Positions 49,606 to 59,384 of a DNA stretch of 64,000 bases are shown here, piece after piece. Location: positions 62,001-126,000 of the forward strand of contig NZ_JYLD01000003.1 in the NCBI RefSeq assembly GCF_001043025.1, given 5' to 3'. The translations under genes were made by a program, and so were the position numbers. Under the pieces are notes generated by a model. The model ran no database searches. It was not told the DNA's origin and saw only the letters and a list, made by a program, of their open reading frames with translations. The DNA is from Pseudomonas helleri. GTDB taxonomy: Bacteria; Pseudomonadota; Gammaproteobacteria; Pseudomonadales; Pseudomonadaceae. How positions within the stretch are numbered: the stretch's first letter is position 1; the number at the start of each line of letters is the position of its first letter.

Positions 49606-50574
49606 TCAAGGTTTGACCGTCGTCGAGGGTTCGGCCTGCCCTGCCCGCATCGAGAGTGCAATACGCTCTGCGGTTCCCATCGGGATCTCGCCCACCACGG
49701 TTGCGAGGATCTCTGCGTCAGGGGTCGAGAGGTGCCTTGAGACCGCAACAGTCGGACCCAGCTGCAGGCGCATGTCGGGCACAGCGTCGCCTTTCAGGGG
49801 TTCGAGGAACACCGAGAAACGCGTCAAGCCGTCGTCATACATGAGGCTGGTGACTTCTGTTTTGGTTTTGGGATCACGACGCACGTTGCTGCTCAAGAGT
49901 TCAAACCCTGGCGGCAACCAGTCGGAATGCCAGCTGTGCACAGGTTTGCTCACAGGTGCAGCCGCTTGAGAGGTGGCCACGGCCTGACAACGGTCACCGG
50001 GGGTGAGCTGGCTGTCGTTGGGCGGCGTCGTTTCAAGGTGGGTGAACTGAAAACGTTCCAGCAACTGCCCTTTGTCATTGACCAGCAATGACTTCAAAGG
50101 CAAGCCGGTTTCACGGTCCAGGTACAGTTCAACGCCATAGCGATGCTGGTCACGCGGGGTTAGCACAATGACCGCCACAGGGCGACCGGCTACCCGCGAA
50201 TCACCCGCGCGAGTCACGGCATACCAGTTTTCAAGGCGTTGCAAATCCAGCTGTCGCGCGGTGGTGTCGGCGACATCTGCAAGGCCGTTGATCAGTTTGC
50301 CAGTGACGCACTCGGTGCGCCCATCGGCACGAACCACCTCATAAGGTGCACCATCAAGCTGCACCAGTCGTTCACGCACTTTGCCGTCTTGCACGCGGTG
50401 CCAGATGCGATGGGTCGAAAAACTCCCATTGCGCTCGTAAACAAACGTGCCTTGATAGCTTTGCTGCTGCTCAGCCGCGCCTAAGCGTTTTAGCCAGTCT
50501 TGGGCGTCATCGGCATGAGCAGGTACAACAAAAAAACCACTGAGCAGAAGCGGTAACAGAGGTAGGACGCGCAT
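49606..50574 (-). CDS. mucB: Sigma factor regulatory protein MucB (RseB-like)
   Basis: A 322-residue periplasmic protein with a signal peptide ending at VPAHA/DDAQ. The N-terminal MucB/RseB domain has RLGAAEQQQSYQGTFVYER and the C-terminal domain WHSDWLPPGFELLSS. It binds MucA and shields it from proteolysis. It starts 8 bases after mucA. Confidence 0.94.
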   Translation of the reverse strand: MRVLPLLPLLLSGFFVVPAHADDAQDWLKRLGAAEQQQSYQGTFVYERNGSFSTHRIWHRVQDGKVRERLVQLDGAPYEVVRADGRTECVTGKLINGLADVADTTARQLDLQRLENWYAVTRAGDSRVAGRPVAVIVLTPRDQHRYGVELYLDRETGLPLKSLLVNDKGQLLERFQFTHLETTPPNDSQLTPGDRCQAVATSQAAAPVSKPVHSWHSDWLPPGFELLSSNVRRDPKTKTEVTSLMYDDGLTRFSVFLEPLKGDAVPDMRLQLGPTVAVSRHLSTPDAEILATVVGEIPMGTAERIALSMRAGQAEPSTTVKP

Positions 50575-50582
50575 GATGGCCC

Positions 50583-51173
50583 TTAACGGTTTTCCAGGCT
50601 TGCAGCTCGTGCGTAAGGCAGAGGGCTTTCAGTTCCTTTCATGGCCGCTTGTTCAGCGTGCTGGCGCAAATAGCCCGGCAAACGCTGATTCTGCCAACCA
50701 GCCTGGCCTTGCAGTACACCATTGGCCATTGGCCCGGTGCCCTGATCAGAGCTCTCACTGTAGTTGGCCAGTACCGCCGGGCCTTTAACTGTCGGCGCAC
50801 TCAGGCTCGGCTGATTGCCTTGCTGGGCCAGTTGGGCGCCCACGATGTCATCCTGGTTGTACAGTCTGACACCCGCCAGAACAGCCACCGTCACCGAGGC
50901 AGCAACTGCCAGGCGGCCAATGCTTTGCCAGTGACTGCGCTTGGCTTTGGCGGGTGTTTGTTCTTCGGCCAGTGCGGCCGATACTGCAGATGCGATGTCC
51001 AGGCGAGGGATCAGCAGATCTTTGTGCATCACAGCACGGGCAACCTGATAGCGATTCCAGGTGGCACGTGTTTGTGCATCGTCAAAGGCATTCAATACCC
51101 GACGTAATTCCAGTTCGTCCGCTTCGTTATCCATCACTGCGGACAGCGATTCCTGCAGGGCTTCACGACTCAT
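50583..51173 (-). CDS. mucA: Anti-sigma factor MucA
   Basis: A 196-residue inner membrane anti-sigma of AlgU, intact and of normal length (the common mucoid truncations are not present). The cytoplasmic N-terminus MSREALQESLSAVMDNEADELELRRVL binds AlgU, one membrane segment spans about 86-104 (LAVAASVTVAVLAGV), and the rest is periplasmic. ATG 51173 has an AGGAACCGCC upstream site; the longer frame into algU is rejected. Confidence 0.95.
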   Translation of the reverse strand: MSREALQESLSAVMDNEADELELRRVLNAFDDAQTRATWNRYQVARAVMHKDLLIPRLDIASAVSAALAEEQTPAKAKRSHWQSIGRLAVAASVTVAVLAGVRLYNQDDIVGAQLAQQGNQPSLSAPTVKGPAVLANYSESSDQGTGPMANGVLQGQAGWQNQRLPGYLRQHAEQAAMKGTESPLPYARAASLENR

Positions 51174-51204
51174 GGCGGTTCCTCTCTTGGCTGTCGCCGC
51201 TGTC

Positions 51205-51786
51205 TCAGTTTTCCTGCAACAACGGCTGCAGGGCTTTATCGATGGCTTCCCGAGCACGGAATATCCGGGATCGTACGGTACCCACCGGACATTGCATGAC
51301 GCTCGCAATATCTTCGTAACTCAGACCATCAAACTCACGTAAAGTTAATGCCGTACGTAAATCTTCTGGCAGTAGCTGAATGGTGCGGTGAACCGTGCCT
51401 TCGATCTCATCGCGAAGCAAAGAACGCTCCGGCGATTCCAGATCTTTCAGACCGTGATCACCATCATAAAATTCAGCATCTTCAGAACTCACATCGCTAT
51501 CGGGTGGACGACGACCGCGTGACACCAGATAGTTTTTCGCCGTGTTAATGGCGATGCGGTACAGCCACGTATAAAAGGCGCTGTCTCCGCGAAAATTGCC
51601 AAGTGCACGGTAAGCCTTGATAAAGGCTTCTTGTGCCACGTCCTGGGCTTCATGGGTGTCGTGCACAAAACGCACGATCAACCCGAGAATTTTGTGCTGG
51701 TATTTCAGCACTAGCAGATCAAATGCACGCTTGTCGCCGCGCTGCACGCGCTCGACCAGCTGCTGATCCTCTTCCTGGGTTAGCAT
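51205..51786 (-). CDS. algU: ECF sigma factor AlgU (AlgT, RpoE/sigma-22)
   Basis: A 193-residue extracytoplasmic stress sigma factor. Region 2 has DVAQEAFIKAYRALGNF and FYTWLYRIAINTAKNYL; region 4 has LTLREFDGLSYEDIASVM. Length equals that of P. aeruginosa AlgU. It controls alginate and envelope stress genes. It heads algU-mucA-mucB-mucD and has an AlgU-type promoter upstream. Confidence 0.96.
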   Translation of the reverse strand: MLTQEEDQQLVERVQRGDKRAFDLLVLKYQHKILGLIVRFVHDTHEAQDVAQEAFIKAYRALGNFRGDSAFYTWLYRIAINTAKNYLVSRGRRPPDSDVSSEDAEFYDGDHGLKDLESPERSLLRDEIEGTVHRTIQLLPEDLRTALTLREFDGLSYEDIASVMQCPVGTVRSRIFRAREAIDKALQPLLQEN

Positions 51787-52304
51787 GAATACTCCTCATA
51801 AGACCGGGAGGAAGAGTGTTTTGCTAATTGATCAGGCTTGCAAACATAGACTCGGGCTTTTCGCAAAAGTTCTCTCCCCCCTGGCAAGTTTCCTGCGCAC
51901 TCGGATTTGGCACGCACGAAAACGCAGCTCGGGCCTGGCCGGCTGCGTCAATAATCTTGTCGTCAAAGTCACCTGCGCGGGCCGTAAAATCAACCCCGTA
52001 TGGCATTGACGCAACTCCCCTTTATGGCGGGCAACCTGCTATTGAACCCTGAGCTGTCGGAAAAGTTCCAAAATTCAGATCAGGTGTAACGTCTATAGCA
52101 GGATAAAATACAGTTCGTGCGCAGGTTGTGCCCGACGCGCAGCCTCTGGTTTGCCGATTTATTCTGCAAAACGGCATGCAGATCGCCACACTCTGAGGCA
52201 CACTTCTCGCCCGCTGTAATGACCCAACGCCACAAAGGCCCGGCTATTGTGCCGATCCCCCCCTCTATATACTAGTGGGCGCTTTTTTTGCGGACATAAG
52301 AAGA
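51787..52304. other. Divergent intergenic region algU / nadB
   Basis: 518 bases without a convincing gene. The left part is the algU leader and its AlgU-dependent promoter. The right part holds nadB signals: a TATACT at 52268-52273 could be its -10, though the nearest -35-like TTGTGC gives only a 15-base spacer. Short open frames here have no family features. Confidence 0.5.
52041..52069 (-). promoter_or_regulatory. AlgU-dependent autoregulatory promoter
   Basis: On the minus strand GGAACTT (-35), 17 bases and TCAAT (-10) match the AlgU consensus GAACTT-N16/17-TCNNA well. Autoregulation of algU is established in Pseudomonas. Confidence 0.7.
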
Positions 52305-53921
52305 ATGAGCCAACATTTTCAACACGATGTGCTGGTGATTGGCAGCGGGGCTGCCGGTCTGAGCCTGGCGCTGTCACTGCCAGGCCATCTGCGCATTGCA
52401 GTTTTGAGCAAGGGCGACCTGGCCAACGGCTCGACATTTTGGGCACAAGGCGGCGTCGCTGCCGTGCTGGATGACACCGACACGGTCCAGTCCCACGTCG
52501 AAGACACCCTCAATGCCGGGGGCGGCCTGTGTCATGAAGATGCCGTGCGTTTTACGGTCGAACACAGTCGCGAAGCCATTCAGTGGCTGATCGACCAGGG
52601 CGTGCCCTTCACCCGCGATGAGGACGCCGACCCTGAGCACCCAGGGTTTGAGTTCCATCTCACCCGTGAAGGCGGCCACAGCCATCGGCGCATCATTCAC
52701 GCCGCCGATGCCACCGGCGCGGCTATCTTCAAGACTCTGCTCGAACAAGCCCGCCAGCGCCCCAATATTGAATTGCTCGAACAACGCGTGGCCGTTGATC
52801 TGATTACCGCCCGTCGCCTGGGCCTGGAAGGTGACCGCTGCCTGGGAGCCTACGTGCTCAACCGCGCCACCGGCGAAGTCGACACCTACGGCTCGCGCTT
52901 CACCATTCTGGCCTCAGGCGGCGCAGCCAAGGTATACCTCTATACCAGCAACCCCGATGGCGCCTGCGGTGATGGCATTGCCATGGCCTGGCGCTCGGGA
53001 TGCCGGGTCGCGAATCTGGAATTCAACCAGTTCCACCCCACTTGCCTGTATCACCCGCAAGCCAAGAGCTTTTTGATCACCGAAGCCCTGCGTGGCGAAG
53101 GTGCACACCTCAAGCTGCCGAATGGCGAGCGCTTTATGCACCGTTTTGACCCGCGTGGTGAACTGGCCCCGCGGGACATCGTGGCCCGCGCCATCGACCA
53201 CGAAATGAAACGCCTGGGCATTGACTGCGTGTACCTGGATATCAGCCATGAATCCGACACGTTCATCAAGACCCATTTCCCGACGGTCTATGAACGCTGC
53301 CTGGAATTTTCCATCGACATCACCAAACAGGCGATTCCGGTGGTGCCTGCGGCGCACTACACCTGTGGCGGGGTCATGGTGGATGGTCACGGGCGCACCG
53401 ACGTCCCCGGCCTGTATGCCATTGGCGAAACCAGCTTCACCGGCCTGCACGGCGCCAATCGCATGGCCAGCAACTCTTTGCTGGAATGCTTCGTGTACGC
53501 CCGCTCTGCGGCAGACGACATCCTCACGCAACTCGAACACATCGACATTCCAGATTCGCTGCCCAGCTGGGATGCCAGCCAGGTGACCGATTCGGACGAA
53601 GACGTGATCATCGCCCACAACTGGGATGAGCTGCGGCGCTTTATGTGGGACTACGTGGGTATTGTCCGCACCAACAAGCGCCTGCAACGGGCCGAGCACC
53701 GCGTGCGCCTGCTGCTGGACGAGATCGATGAGTTTTACAGTAACTATAAAGTCAGCCGCGACCTGATTGAGCTGCGCAACCTGGCGCAAGTGGCCGAGTT
53801 GATGATCCGCAGTGCAATGGCGAGAAAGGAGTCACGGGGGCTGCATTACACCCTCGACTACCCGGACATGCTGCCTGAAGCGCTGGACACTATTCTGGTG
53901 CCAACCACCTACGCCGACTGA
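52305..53921 (+). CDS. nadB: L-aspartate oxidase
   Basis: A 538-residue flavoenzyme making iminoaspartate from aspartate for NAD synthesis. ATG 52305 ([15 protein letters not shown]) follows ATAAGAAG; a start ten codons upstream is possible but lacks the domain. The FAD motif [13 protein letters not shown] is near residues 9-21, [13 protein letters not shown] near 43, and [21 protein letters not shown] near 350 is the succinate-dehydrogenase-like catalytic region. Its 3' end overlaps ygfX on the opposite strand by 32 bases. Confidence 0.95.
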   Translation: MSQHFQHDVLVIGSGAAGLSLALSLPGHLRIAVLSKGDLANGSTFWAQGGVAAVLDDTDTVQSHVEDTLNAGGGLCHEDAVRFTVEHSREAIQWLIDQGVPFTRDEDADPEHPGFEFHLTREGGHSHRRIIHAADATGAAIFKTLLEQARQRPNIELLEQRVAVDLITARRLGLEGDRCLGAYVLNRATGEVDTYGSRFTILASGGAAKVYLYTSNPDGACGDGIAMAWRSGCRVANLEFNQFHPTCLYHPQAKSFLITEALRGEGAHLKLPNGERFMHRFDPRGELAPRDIVARAIDHEMKRLGIDCVYLDISHESDTFIKTHFPTVYERCLEFSIDITKQAIPVVPAAHYTCGGVMVDGHGRTDVPGLYAIGETSFTGLHGANRMASNSLLECFVYARSAADDILTQLEHIDIPDSLPSWDASQVTDSDEDVIIAHNWDELRRFMWDYVGIVRTNKRLQRAEHRVRLLLDEIDEFYSNYKVSRDLIELRNLAQVAELMIRSAMARKESRGLHYTLDYPDMLPEALDTILVPTTYAD

Positions 53922-54342
53922 ACTTGAGTCGCACGCGCAAGCGCCGGTGCTGATCCGGCGCCAGCGCGTCACGCGGGATGCACACCGCCCTCACCCACCG
54001 TTCGCCCGGCACGCTGAACCGCAGCAGCACCATCATTGGCAACGCCAGGCTGTCGCGCTGCAACTGCACGGCCTGCCAGCCCTTTGCCCGACTCCATAAC
54101 TGCCAACCCTCGGCGTTTCGTCGCACACCACTGAAGGCCTTGGCGTGGGTCAACCGAATATGCCGGGGCACTGCCCAAACGCCATGCATCAGGCACAACA
54201 ACAGCCCAAGCAGGCGAGCCCACACGGGTATCGAAAGAAGGCAGATTGAGATCAGTGCCAGCGATTGCGCTGCCAGATACGCCGCCAGCAATTGCCCGGA
54301 GGCGTGCCAGCGGCATTCAAAGAAATCACTTGGGCTGGACAC
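53890..54342 (-). CDS. ygfX: YgfX/CptA-like membrane protein
   Basis: A 150-residue protein with two adjacent membrane segments (residues about 16-58: [32 protein letters not shown]) and a C-terminal soluble domain. This, together with its overlap (17 bases) with sdhE, matches YgfX. In E. coli YgfX was described as a toxin partner of SdhE, though that view is debated. Homology is weak by eye; context carries the call. Confidence 0.75.
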   Translation of the reverse strand: MSSPSDFFECRWHASGQLLAAYLAAQSLALISICLLSIPVWARLLGLLLCLMHGVWAVPRHIRLTHAKAFSGVRRNAEGWQLWSRAKGWQAVQLQRDSLALPMMVLLRFSVPGERWVRAVCIPRDALAPDQHRRLRVRLKFSRRRWLAPE

Positions 54343-54580
54343 GGTCCAGAATCATGCGGACCATGCGCTGCAGCTCGGGGTCTTGAGACTCGCTGCGCTC
54401 CATGAACCAGCCGAACATGTCCTGGTCTTCGCACTCCAGGAGCTTGCGATAGACTTCGCGATCAACGTCATTGAGGTGCTGGTAAACCTCCTTGACGAAC
54501 GGTACCAGCAGTACGTCCAGCTCAAGCATGCCGCGGCGGCTGTGCCAGTAGAGACGATTGAGTTCAACATCTTCGACCAT
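54326..54580 (-). CDS. sdhE: FAD assembly factor SdhE (YgfY/CptB)
   Basis: An 84-residue protein starting [22 protein letters not shown]. The RGMxExD motif, essential for flavinylation of SdhA, is intact. It assists attachment of FAD to succinate dehydrogenase. It is cotranscribed with ygfX and divergent from ygfZ. Confidence 0.92.
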   Translation of the reverse strand: MVEDVELNRLYWHSRRGMLELDVLLVPFVKEVYQHLNDVDREVYRKLLECEDQDMFGWFMERSESQDPELQRMVRMILDRVQPK

Positions 54581-54728
54581 GGAGCGCTCCTCAAATAGAG
54601 CGCAAGTATACAGACCGATCCAAGAGAGAACAGTCGGCTTTGGTCGGTTGTCGAGAACCTTTGCGAACTACCCATTTACAGGTCACCCCTCTATGATGTG
54701 TCCCAGACTTTACAACCTGCGATGACTC

Positions 54729-55673
54729 ATGGCCGACTCTGCTTTTTTCTGCACCTTGTCTCACGAAGGCGTTCTTGCTGTTATTGGCAACGACGCCAGC
54801 AAGTTCCTGCAGGGACAACTCACCTGTAACCTCAATTATCTGAGCGACACGCGCTCAAGCCTCGGTGCGCGTTGCACGCAGAAAGGCCGGATGCAGTCGA
54901 GTTTCCGTATCCTCCTCGAACCGCAGGGCTGCTTTCTGGCCATGGCGCGTGAACTGGTCGAGCCACAATTGGCTGACTTGAAAAAGTACGCGGTGTTCTC
55001 CAAATCAAAATTGACCGATGACAGCGATCACTGGGTGCGCTTTGGCCTGAGCCAGGGCGACGCAGTGTTGCAAGGCCTGGGCATCGACCTGCCTGCCGAC
55101 ACCGACAGCGTCGCCCGGGCGAATGGCCTCATCGCCATTCGTGTGTCAGACGGCCGAGCAGAACTGTGGGCTCCGGCCGAGCAAGCCGAACACTTGCACC
55201 AGCAGTTGAAAGCCCAGTTGCCTGAAGCTGATATCAACCAATGGACACTCGGCCAGATCCGCGCTGGCATTGGTCAGGTCATGCCGCAAACGCGCGAACT
55301 GTTCATCCCGCAAATGATCAACCTGCAAGCGGTAGGCGGTGTCAGCTTCAAAAAGGGCTGCTACACCGGGCAAGAAATCGTTGCGCGCATGCAATACCTC
55401 GGCAAGCTCAAACGCCGTCTTTATCGCCTGTCGCTTGAGGCAGGCAATGCGCAGCCAGAGCCTGGCACGCCGCTGTTTTCACCGACACACAGCAGCGCTG
55501 TGGGCGAAGTCGTGATTGCTGCTCATACTCCGGAGCGTATTGAACTGCTGGCCGTGTTGACAGCTGACGCGGTGGAAGCGGGAGACATTCACGTGGGCGA
55601 TCTGCAAGGCCCTGCGCTGACCTTGCTTGATCTGCCTTATCAACTCGACCGTGATCGTGAGATACAGCGTTAA
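54729..55673 (+). CDS. ygfZ: Folate-binding protein YgfZ
   Basis: A 314-residue GcvT-like protein of the YgfZ/CAF17 group, used in Fe-S cluster maintenance. The signature KGCYTGQE is near residues 215-222, followed by IVARMQYLGKLKRRLYRL. N-terminal FLQGQLTCNL is also typical. It is divergent from sdhE; the HDOD gene follows 15 bases later, so both may be cotranscribed. Confidence 0.92.
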   Translation: MADSAFFCTLSHEGVLAVIGNDASKFLQGQLTCNLNYLSDTRSSLGARCTQKGRMQSSFRILLEPQGCFLAMARELVEPQLADLKKYAVFSKSKLTDDSDHWVRFGLSQGDAVLQGLGIDLPADTDSVARANGLIAIRVSDGRAELWAPAEQAEHLHQQLKAQLPEADINQWTLGQIRAGIGQVMPQTRELFIPQMINLQAVGGVSFKKGCYTGQEIVARMQYLGKLKRRLYRLSLEAGNAQPEPGTPLFSPTHSSAVGEVVIAAHTPERIELLAVLTADAVEAGDIHVGDLQGPALTLLDLPYQLDRDREIQR

Positions 55674-55688
55674 TTCTCGAGAATAGAA

Positions 55689-56507
55689 ATGAGCATGTTG
55701 GCGAGCAAAGTCCAGATGGACTTGGTAAAGGCCATCGTTCGAGATGACCTGGTTTTGCCCACGCTACCGGAAGTGGCGTTAAATATTCGCAAGGCAGCGG
55801 AAAACCCGGAAATCAGCGTCAGCAACCTCAGCAAAGTCATCGGTCGCGATACCGCGCTGGCGGCGCGGCTGATTAAAGTCGTTAACAGCCCGCTCCTGCG
55901 CGCGTTGTATGAAGTGACAGACTTGCACACCGCCATCACCCGGCTGGGCGTGAATTACAGCAGCAACCTGGCCATTGGGTTGGTCATGGAACAGATCTTC
56001 CACGCCCGCTCGCCTGTCGTCGAAAGCAAAATGCGCGACGTCTGGCGACAAAGCCTGGAGGTGGCCGGTGTGTGCTATGCGTTTTGTCGGCGGTATACCT
56101 CGCTCAAACCCGATCAGGCAGCGCTTGGCGGGTTGGTGCATCAAATTGGCGTATTGCCGATCCTGATTTATGCCGAGGAACATAACGAACTGCTCGCAGA
56201 CCCGGTGTCGCTGAACCATGTGATCGAGCGCATTCACCCGGTGATTGGCGACAAATTGCTCGCGGTCTGGGAGTTTCCGGAAATGCTGCTCAAGCTGCCG
56301 GGGCAGTATCAGGACGTTGGCCGCGAGTCCAAGGCCATCGACTACATCGACCTGGTGCAAATCGCCACGGTGTTCTGCGAACAGCGCGACACCCCGACAC
56401 TCAGCCACAACTTGAATGCGCTGCACGCATTCAAACGTCTGAAGCTGGATGCTGACAGCGAGGTGTTTCAGCAACAAATGAACGATGCGCGCGGGATGTT
56501 CATGTAA
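55689..56507 (+). CDS. HDOD domain protein
   Basis: A 272-residue protein. The HDOD domain spans about residues 18-215 (LVLPTLPEVALNIRKAAENP, LSKVIGRDTALAARLIKVVN, LGGLVHQIGVLPIL). No GGDEF, EAL or receiver domain is attached. HDOD proteins act in signalling; some bind c-di-GMP or regulate chemotaxis, but no specific function can be assigned. It lies just after ygfZ. Confidence 0.88.
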   Translation: MSMLASKVQMDLVKAIVRDDLVLPTLPEVALNIRKAAENPEISVSNLSKVIGRDTALAARLIKVVNSPLLRALYEVTDLHTAITRLGVNYSSNLAIGLVMEQIFHARSPVVESKMRDVWRQSLEVAGVCYAFCRRYTSLKPDQAALGGLVHQIGVLPILIYAEEHNELLADPVSLNHVIERIHPVIGDKLLAVWEFPEMLLKLPGQYQDVGRESKAIDYIDLVQIATVFCEQRDTPTLSHNLNALHAFKRLKLDADSEVFQQQMNDARGMFM

Positions 56508-56518
56508 CGCCACACCTG

Positions 56519-56585
56519 TAGCCGTGACGAGCCTTGCGAAGCGGCCGCAAGATCAAAAGATCGCGAGGCAAGCTCGCTCCTACAG
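56519..56585. repeat. Composite repeat: second family fragment plus REP arm
   Basis: TGTAGCCGTGACGAGCCTTG and GCGAAGCGGCCG resemble the second repeat family; 56548-56585 reads like the right half of a REPIN (AAGATCGCGAGGCAAGCTCG). Confidence 0.7.
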
Positions 56586-56840
56586 CACGCTAAATCTGTA
56601 GCAGTTGACGAGCTTTGCGAGGCTACGTCTGGCTGCGAAGCGGCCGTAAAATCATCCAACCCTGTACTGGCCGGTGCGACGCAAGATCAAAAGCTCGCTC
56701 CTACAGCACGCTAAACCTGTAGCAGTTGACGAGCTTTGCGAGGCTACGTCCGGCTGCGAAGCGGCCGTAAAATCATCCAACCCTGTACCGGCCGGTGCGA
56801 CGCAAGATCAAAAGATCGCGAGGCAAGCTCGCTCCTACAG
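56581..56840. repeat. Tandem duplication of a 121-132 bp intergenic repeat
   Basis: Copy 1 (56581-56701) and copy 2 (56702 to about 56833) are nearly identical. Each has CTGTAGCAGTTGACGAGC, GCGAGGCTACGTC, GCTGCGAAGCGGCCG and ends in a REP-like arm. Copy 1 lacks about 11 bases (GATCGCGAGGC) of that arm. Confidence 0.88.
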
Positions 56841-56885
56841 AACCCGTAGTCGCTGCCGAGGCACGAAGGCTGCGATAACTCGCGC

Positions 56886-58292
56886 CTACAGCGAACGATT
56901 GTCGGCTGCCGATACGAAGCTCACCCGCACTTTCAACCCGCGCTCGGCGCCGTCATGCAGGCTGATGTGGGCCAGATGCGCGCGGCAGATTTCGCCAACA
57001 ATGGCCAGCCCCAAACCACTCCCAGCCACTTGCTGGTTACGTCGATAAAACCGCTCAAACACTCGCTCACGGTCTTCATACGGGATACCCGGACCGTCGT
57101 CTTCAACTTCCAGTACCGCTGGCAAGGACACCCGCAAGATCACGTTACCCCCAGTACAGGTGTGCGCCAGTGCGTTGTCGATCAGGTTGCTCAATAGCTC
57201 ATTGAGCAAGGTCGGTTCGCCGCGCAGCCAGACCGGCTGGTCGGCTTCCAGCGCCAGGGCCACGCCTCGGGAATGCGCCAGGGGCGCCATGGCCATGCCC
57301 AGCTCTCGGGCCAGTTGGCTGAGATCGAGCAATTGCGCCCCGCCCTCAGCAATCGCCCTGGCACCATTTTCAATGCGTGCCAGCGACAACAACTGGTTCG
57401 CCAAATGCGTCAGCCGGTCGGTGTCTTTAACCGTTTGTTCCAACGTGTGACGCAAAACCTGCGGGTCATGTGCGCGCAAGCCCAATTCAATGCGGGCCTT
57501 GAGCACGGCCAGCGGGGTGCGTAACTCATGGGCCGCGTCGGCAATAAACTGCGCCTGGCGCTCAAACTGCCAGCGCAGGCGTTCGGTGAAGTGGTTCAAC
57601 GTCTGCACCAGCGGCCTTAGCTCACGTTGTACAGGCACCAGCGGCAACGGCCGCAGATCATCCGGCTCGCGCTCTTCAACGGCGGTACGCAAACGCTCCA
57701 GCGGGCGTAAAGCGGCGCTTACAGCAAACCACACCACTAACAATGCGCCCAGCCCCAGCATACCCAGACGCAGCAAGGTGTCGGCCATCAGGCTGCGCGC
57801 CATGGCCACGCGCGCCTCGTCAGTTTCTGCCACGCGAATCTCGGCCATGCCATTCATGTTCGGTTCGCTAACGGCCTTGAGCAGGCTCACCACACGGACG
57901 TTTTGCCCGCGGTATTCAGCGTTGTAAAAACGCGCCAGCGCCGGGTAGTCGTCAGTTCGTGGCGTGCCGGGTGGCGGTGCCGGCAAGTGTTCATAGCCCG
58001 AAATCAGCCGCCGCTGAATATCGTAAACCTGGTAATAGATGCGTCCGGCACTGTCGTAGGCAAAGGTATCGAGTGCCACGTAAGGTACGTCGGCACTCAG
58101 GCTGCCATCACGCTGTGACAAGCCTGCGGCAATGGTGCGGGCGGATGCCAGCAAAGTGCGGTCGTAAGCCGTATCGGCGGCTTCGCGACCATTGAAGTAA
58201 GCACTCAGGCTGCTGGCGAGCATCAGCACCACCAGCAACAGGGTCAGGGTCCACAGCAACCGCCAACGCAGGCTGTCGACCTTAAACATCAC
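56886..58292 (-). CDS. tctE: Sensor histidine kinase TctE
   Basis: A 468-residue membrane kinase. Membrane segments lie at about 12-31 (LLWTLTLLLVVLMLASSL) and 171-193; the periplasmic sensor region is between them. The H-box FIADAAHELRTPLAVLKARI and ATPase motifs DNALAHT, DDGPGIP and GSGLGLAIV are clear. Its gene partner tctD and the divergent tctCBA identify the ligand as tricarboxylates such as citrate. It overlaps tctD by 11 bases. Confidence 0.88.
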   Translation of the reverse strand: MMFKVDSLRWRLLWTLTLLLVVLMLASSLSAYFNGREAADTAYDRTLLASARTIAAGLSQRDGSLSADVPYVALDTFAYDSAGRIYYQVYDIQRRLISGYEHLPAPPPGTPRTDDYPALARFYNAEYRGQNVRVVSLLKAVSEPNMNGMAEIRVAETDEARVAMARSLMADTLLRLGMLGLGALLVVWFAVSAALRPLERLRTAVEEREPDDLRPLPLVPVQRELRPLVQTLNHFTERLRWQFERQAQFIADAAHELRTPLAVLKARIELGLRAHDPQVLRHTLEQTVKDTDRLTHLANQLLSLARIENGARAIAEGGAQLLDLSQLARELGMAMAPLAHSRGVALALEADQPVWLRGEPTLLNELLSNLIDNALAHTCTGGNVILRVSLPAVLEVEDDGPGIPYEDRERVFERFYRRNQQVAGSGLGLAIVGEICRAHLAHISLHDGAERGLKVRVSFVSAADNRSL

Positions 58293-58953
58293 GGCCTTCC
58301 AGCAAGTAGCCCAGGCCCCGGAACGTCACAATTGCCACCGCATGGCCGTCGAGTTTTTTGCGCAAGCGGTGCACGTAGATTTCAATCGCGTCCGGGCTTG
58401 CTTCTTCGTCGAGGCCAAACACTTGAGCCGCCAGTTGTTCCTTGCTCATGACCCGCCCCGGCCTTGCGATCAACGCTTCCAGTACGGCCTGCTCGCGTGA
58501 GGTCAGGGTCAGCAATTCGTCTTTTAGCGTGAAGCGCCGGGTCTCCAGATCGTAAACCAGCGGGCCGCAGCGCTGCTGACGCTCGCCACCCAACACGCTA
58601 CGGCGCAACAACGCTTTGACCCGCGCTTCGAGTTCAGCCAGCTCAAACGGTTTGGCCAGGTAATCATCGGCGCCCAGGTTGAGCCCATGCACCCGGTCCT
58701 TAACGTCACTGCGTGCAGTCAGCATCAACACCGGCAGGGTTTTGCCACGCGCGCGCAAACGCGCCAGCACCTCAAAGCCATCCATTCGCGGCAGGCCCAC
58801 GTCCAGAATGGCCATCGCATAGTCTTCGCTGCTCAGTGCCAAGTCAGCGGCCACACCATCGTGCAGGACGTCCACGGTCAGGCCGGTACTTTTCAACGCT
58901 TGAGCAACACTCTCGGCCAACTGCAACTGATCCTCGACCAAAAGAACACGCAT
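58282..58953 (-). CDS. tctD: Response regulator TctD
   Basis: A 223-residue OmpR-type regulator starting MRVLLVEDQLQLAE; in-frame sequence upstream is leader. The receiver phospho-site is Asp51 in AILDVGLP, the Lys in AKPFELAEL, and the winged helix ends VTFRGLGYLLE. With TctE it should activate tctCBA in response to citrate-like acids. Confidence 0.9.
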   Translation of the reverse strand: MRVLLVEDQLQLAESVAQALKSTGLTVDVLHDGVAADLALSSEDYAMAILDVGLPRMDGFEVLARLRARGKTLPVLMLTARSDVKDRVHGLNLGADDYLAKPFELAELEARVKALLRRSVLGGERQQRCGPLVYDLETRRFTLKDELLTLTSREQAVLEALIARPGRVMSKEQLAAQVFGLDEEASPDAIEIYVHRLRKKLDGHAVAIVTFRGLGYLLEGRDV

Positions 58954-59188
58954 CGGATTTACCTCATTATTTTTGTTCAGGCCTGTGGCTCTGTGCGCGA
59001 AGTGTACAGACGCAAACGGGGCTGTGAACCCCAAATAAACACTGAAAGAAAACTGAAAGGTTCACGAAAGGTTGGCGGATTAGGATTCGCCAACAAACAG
59101 TTACATCTGTTGCGCAAATGTTTTTTTAGCGCTGCGCAAAACACCTCGACGTGTTTTCGCCAATAAGAACAATAATGGAGCACACCGT
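58954..59188. promoter_or_regulatory. tctD / tct transport divergent promoter region
   Basis: A pair of direct repeats TGCGCAAA at 59111 and 59133 (22 bases apart, two helical turns) is a plausible regulator site. Bases 59162-59175 (AATAAGAACAATAA) form an Hfq/Crc CA motif just before TGGAG and an ATG at 59189. Confidence 0.45.
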
Positions 59189-59353
59189 ATGCTGACGCCT
59201 CAGCCTATCGCCCTTTGCCTTCCTGCTTGCCCCGTCTTCGCTCACCGCCACACAGGCCTGCGAACGACATTCTGTTGCCCCTCGCTGTACCCATGACGCT
59301 GACGATGCACGGCACTTGCCCTGCGTAAACGTTGGCGATGGCCACGACTGATA
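59189..59353 (+). pseudogene. Possible remnant of an OprD-family porin start (opdH position)
   Basis: In P. aeruginosa opdH stands between tctD and tctC; here only 447 bases remain. ATG 59189 has a ribosome binding site and a CA motif but its frame stops after 35 codons. One frame over, 59196-59350 reads LSLSPFAFLLAPSSLTATQA, a signal-peptide-like string, then unrelated residues to a stop. This fits a frameshifted and deleted porin gene but is not proven. Confidence 0.4.
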
Positions 59354-59376
59354 ACAGCACTTTTCTGCTCATTTAA

Positions 59377-59384
59377 AACAATAA
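59377..59384 (+). promoter_or_regulatory. CA motif in the tctC leader
   Basis: AACAATAA lies 17 bases before the tctC ATG and matches AANAANAA, suggesting Hfq/Crc control of citrate uptake. Confidence 0.45.

Noticed and set aside
50583..51173. mucA checked for a mucoid-type truncation
   Set aside because: The frame is intact and full-length with its membrane segment, so no mucoid allele is seen.
51785..52009. Short open frames in the algU-nadB gap
   Set aside because: No ribosome binding site of quality and no family pattern; overlapping frames on both strands suggest chance.
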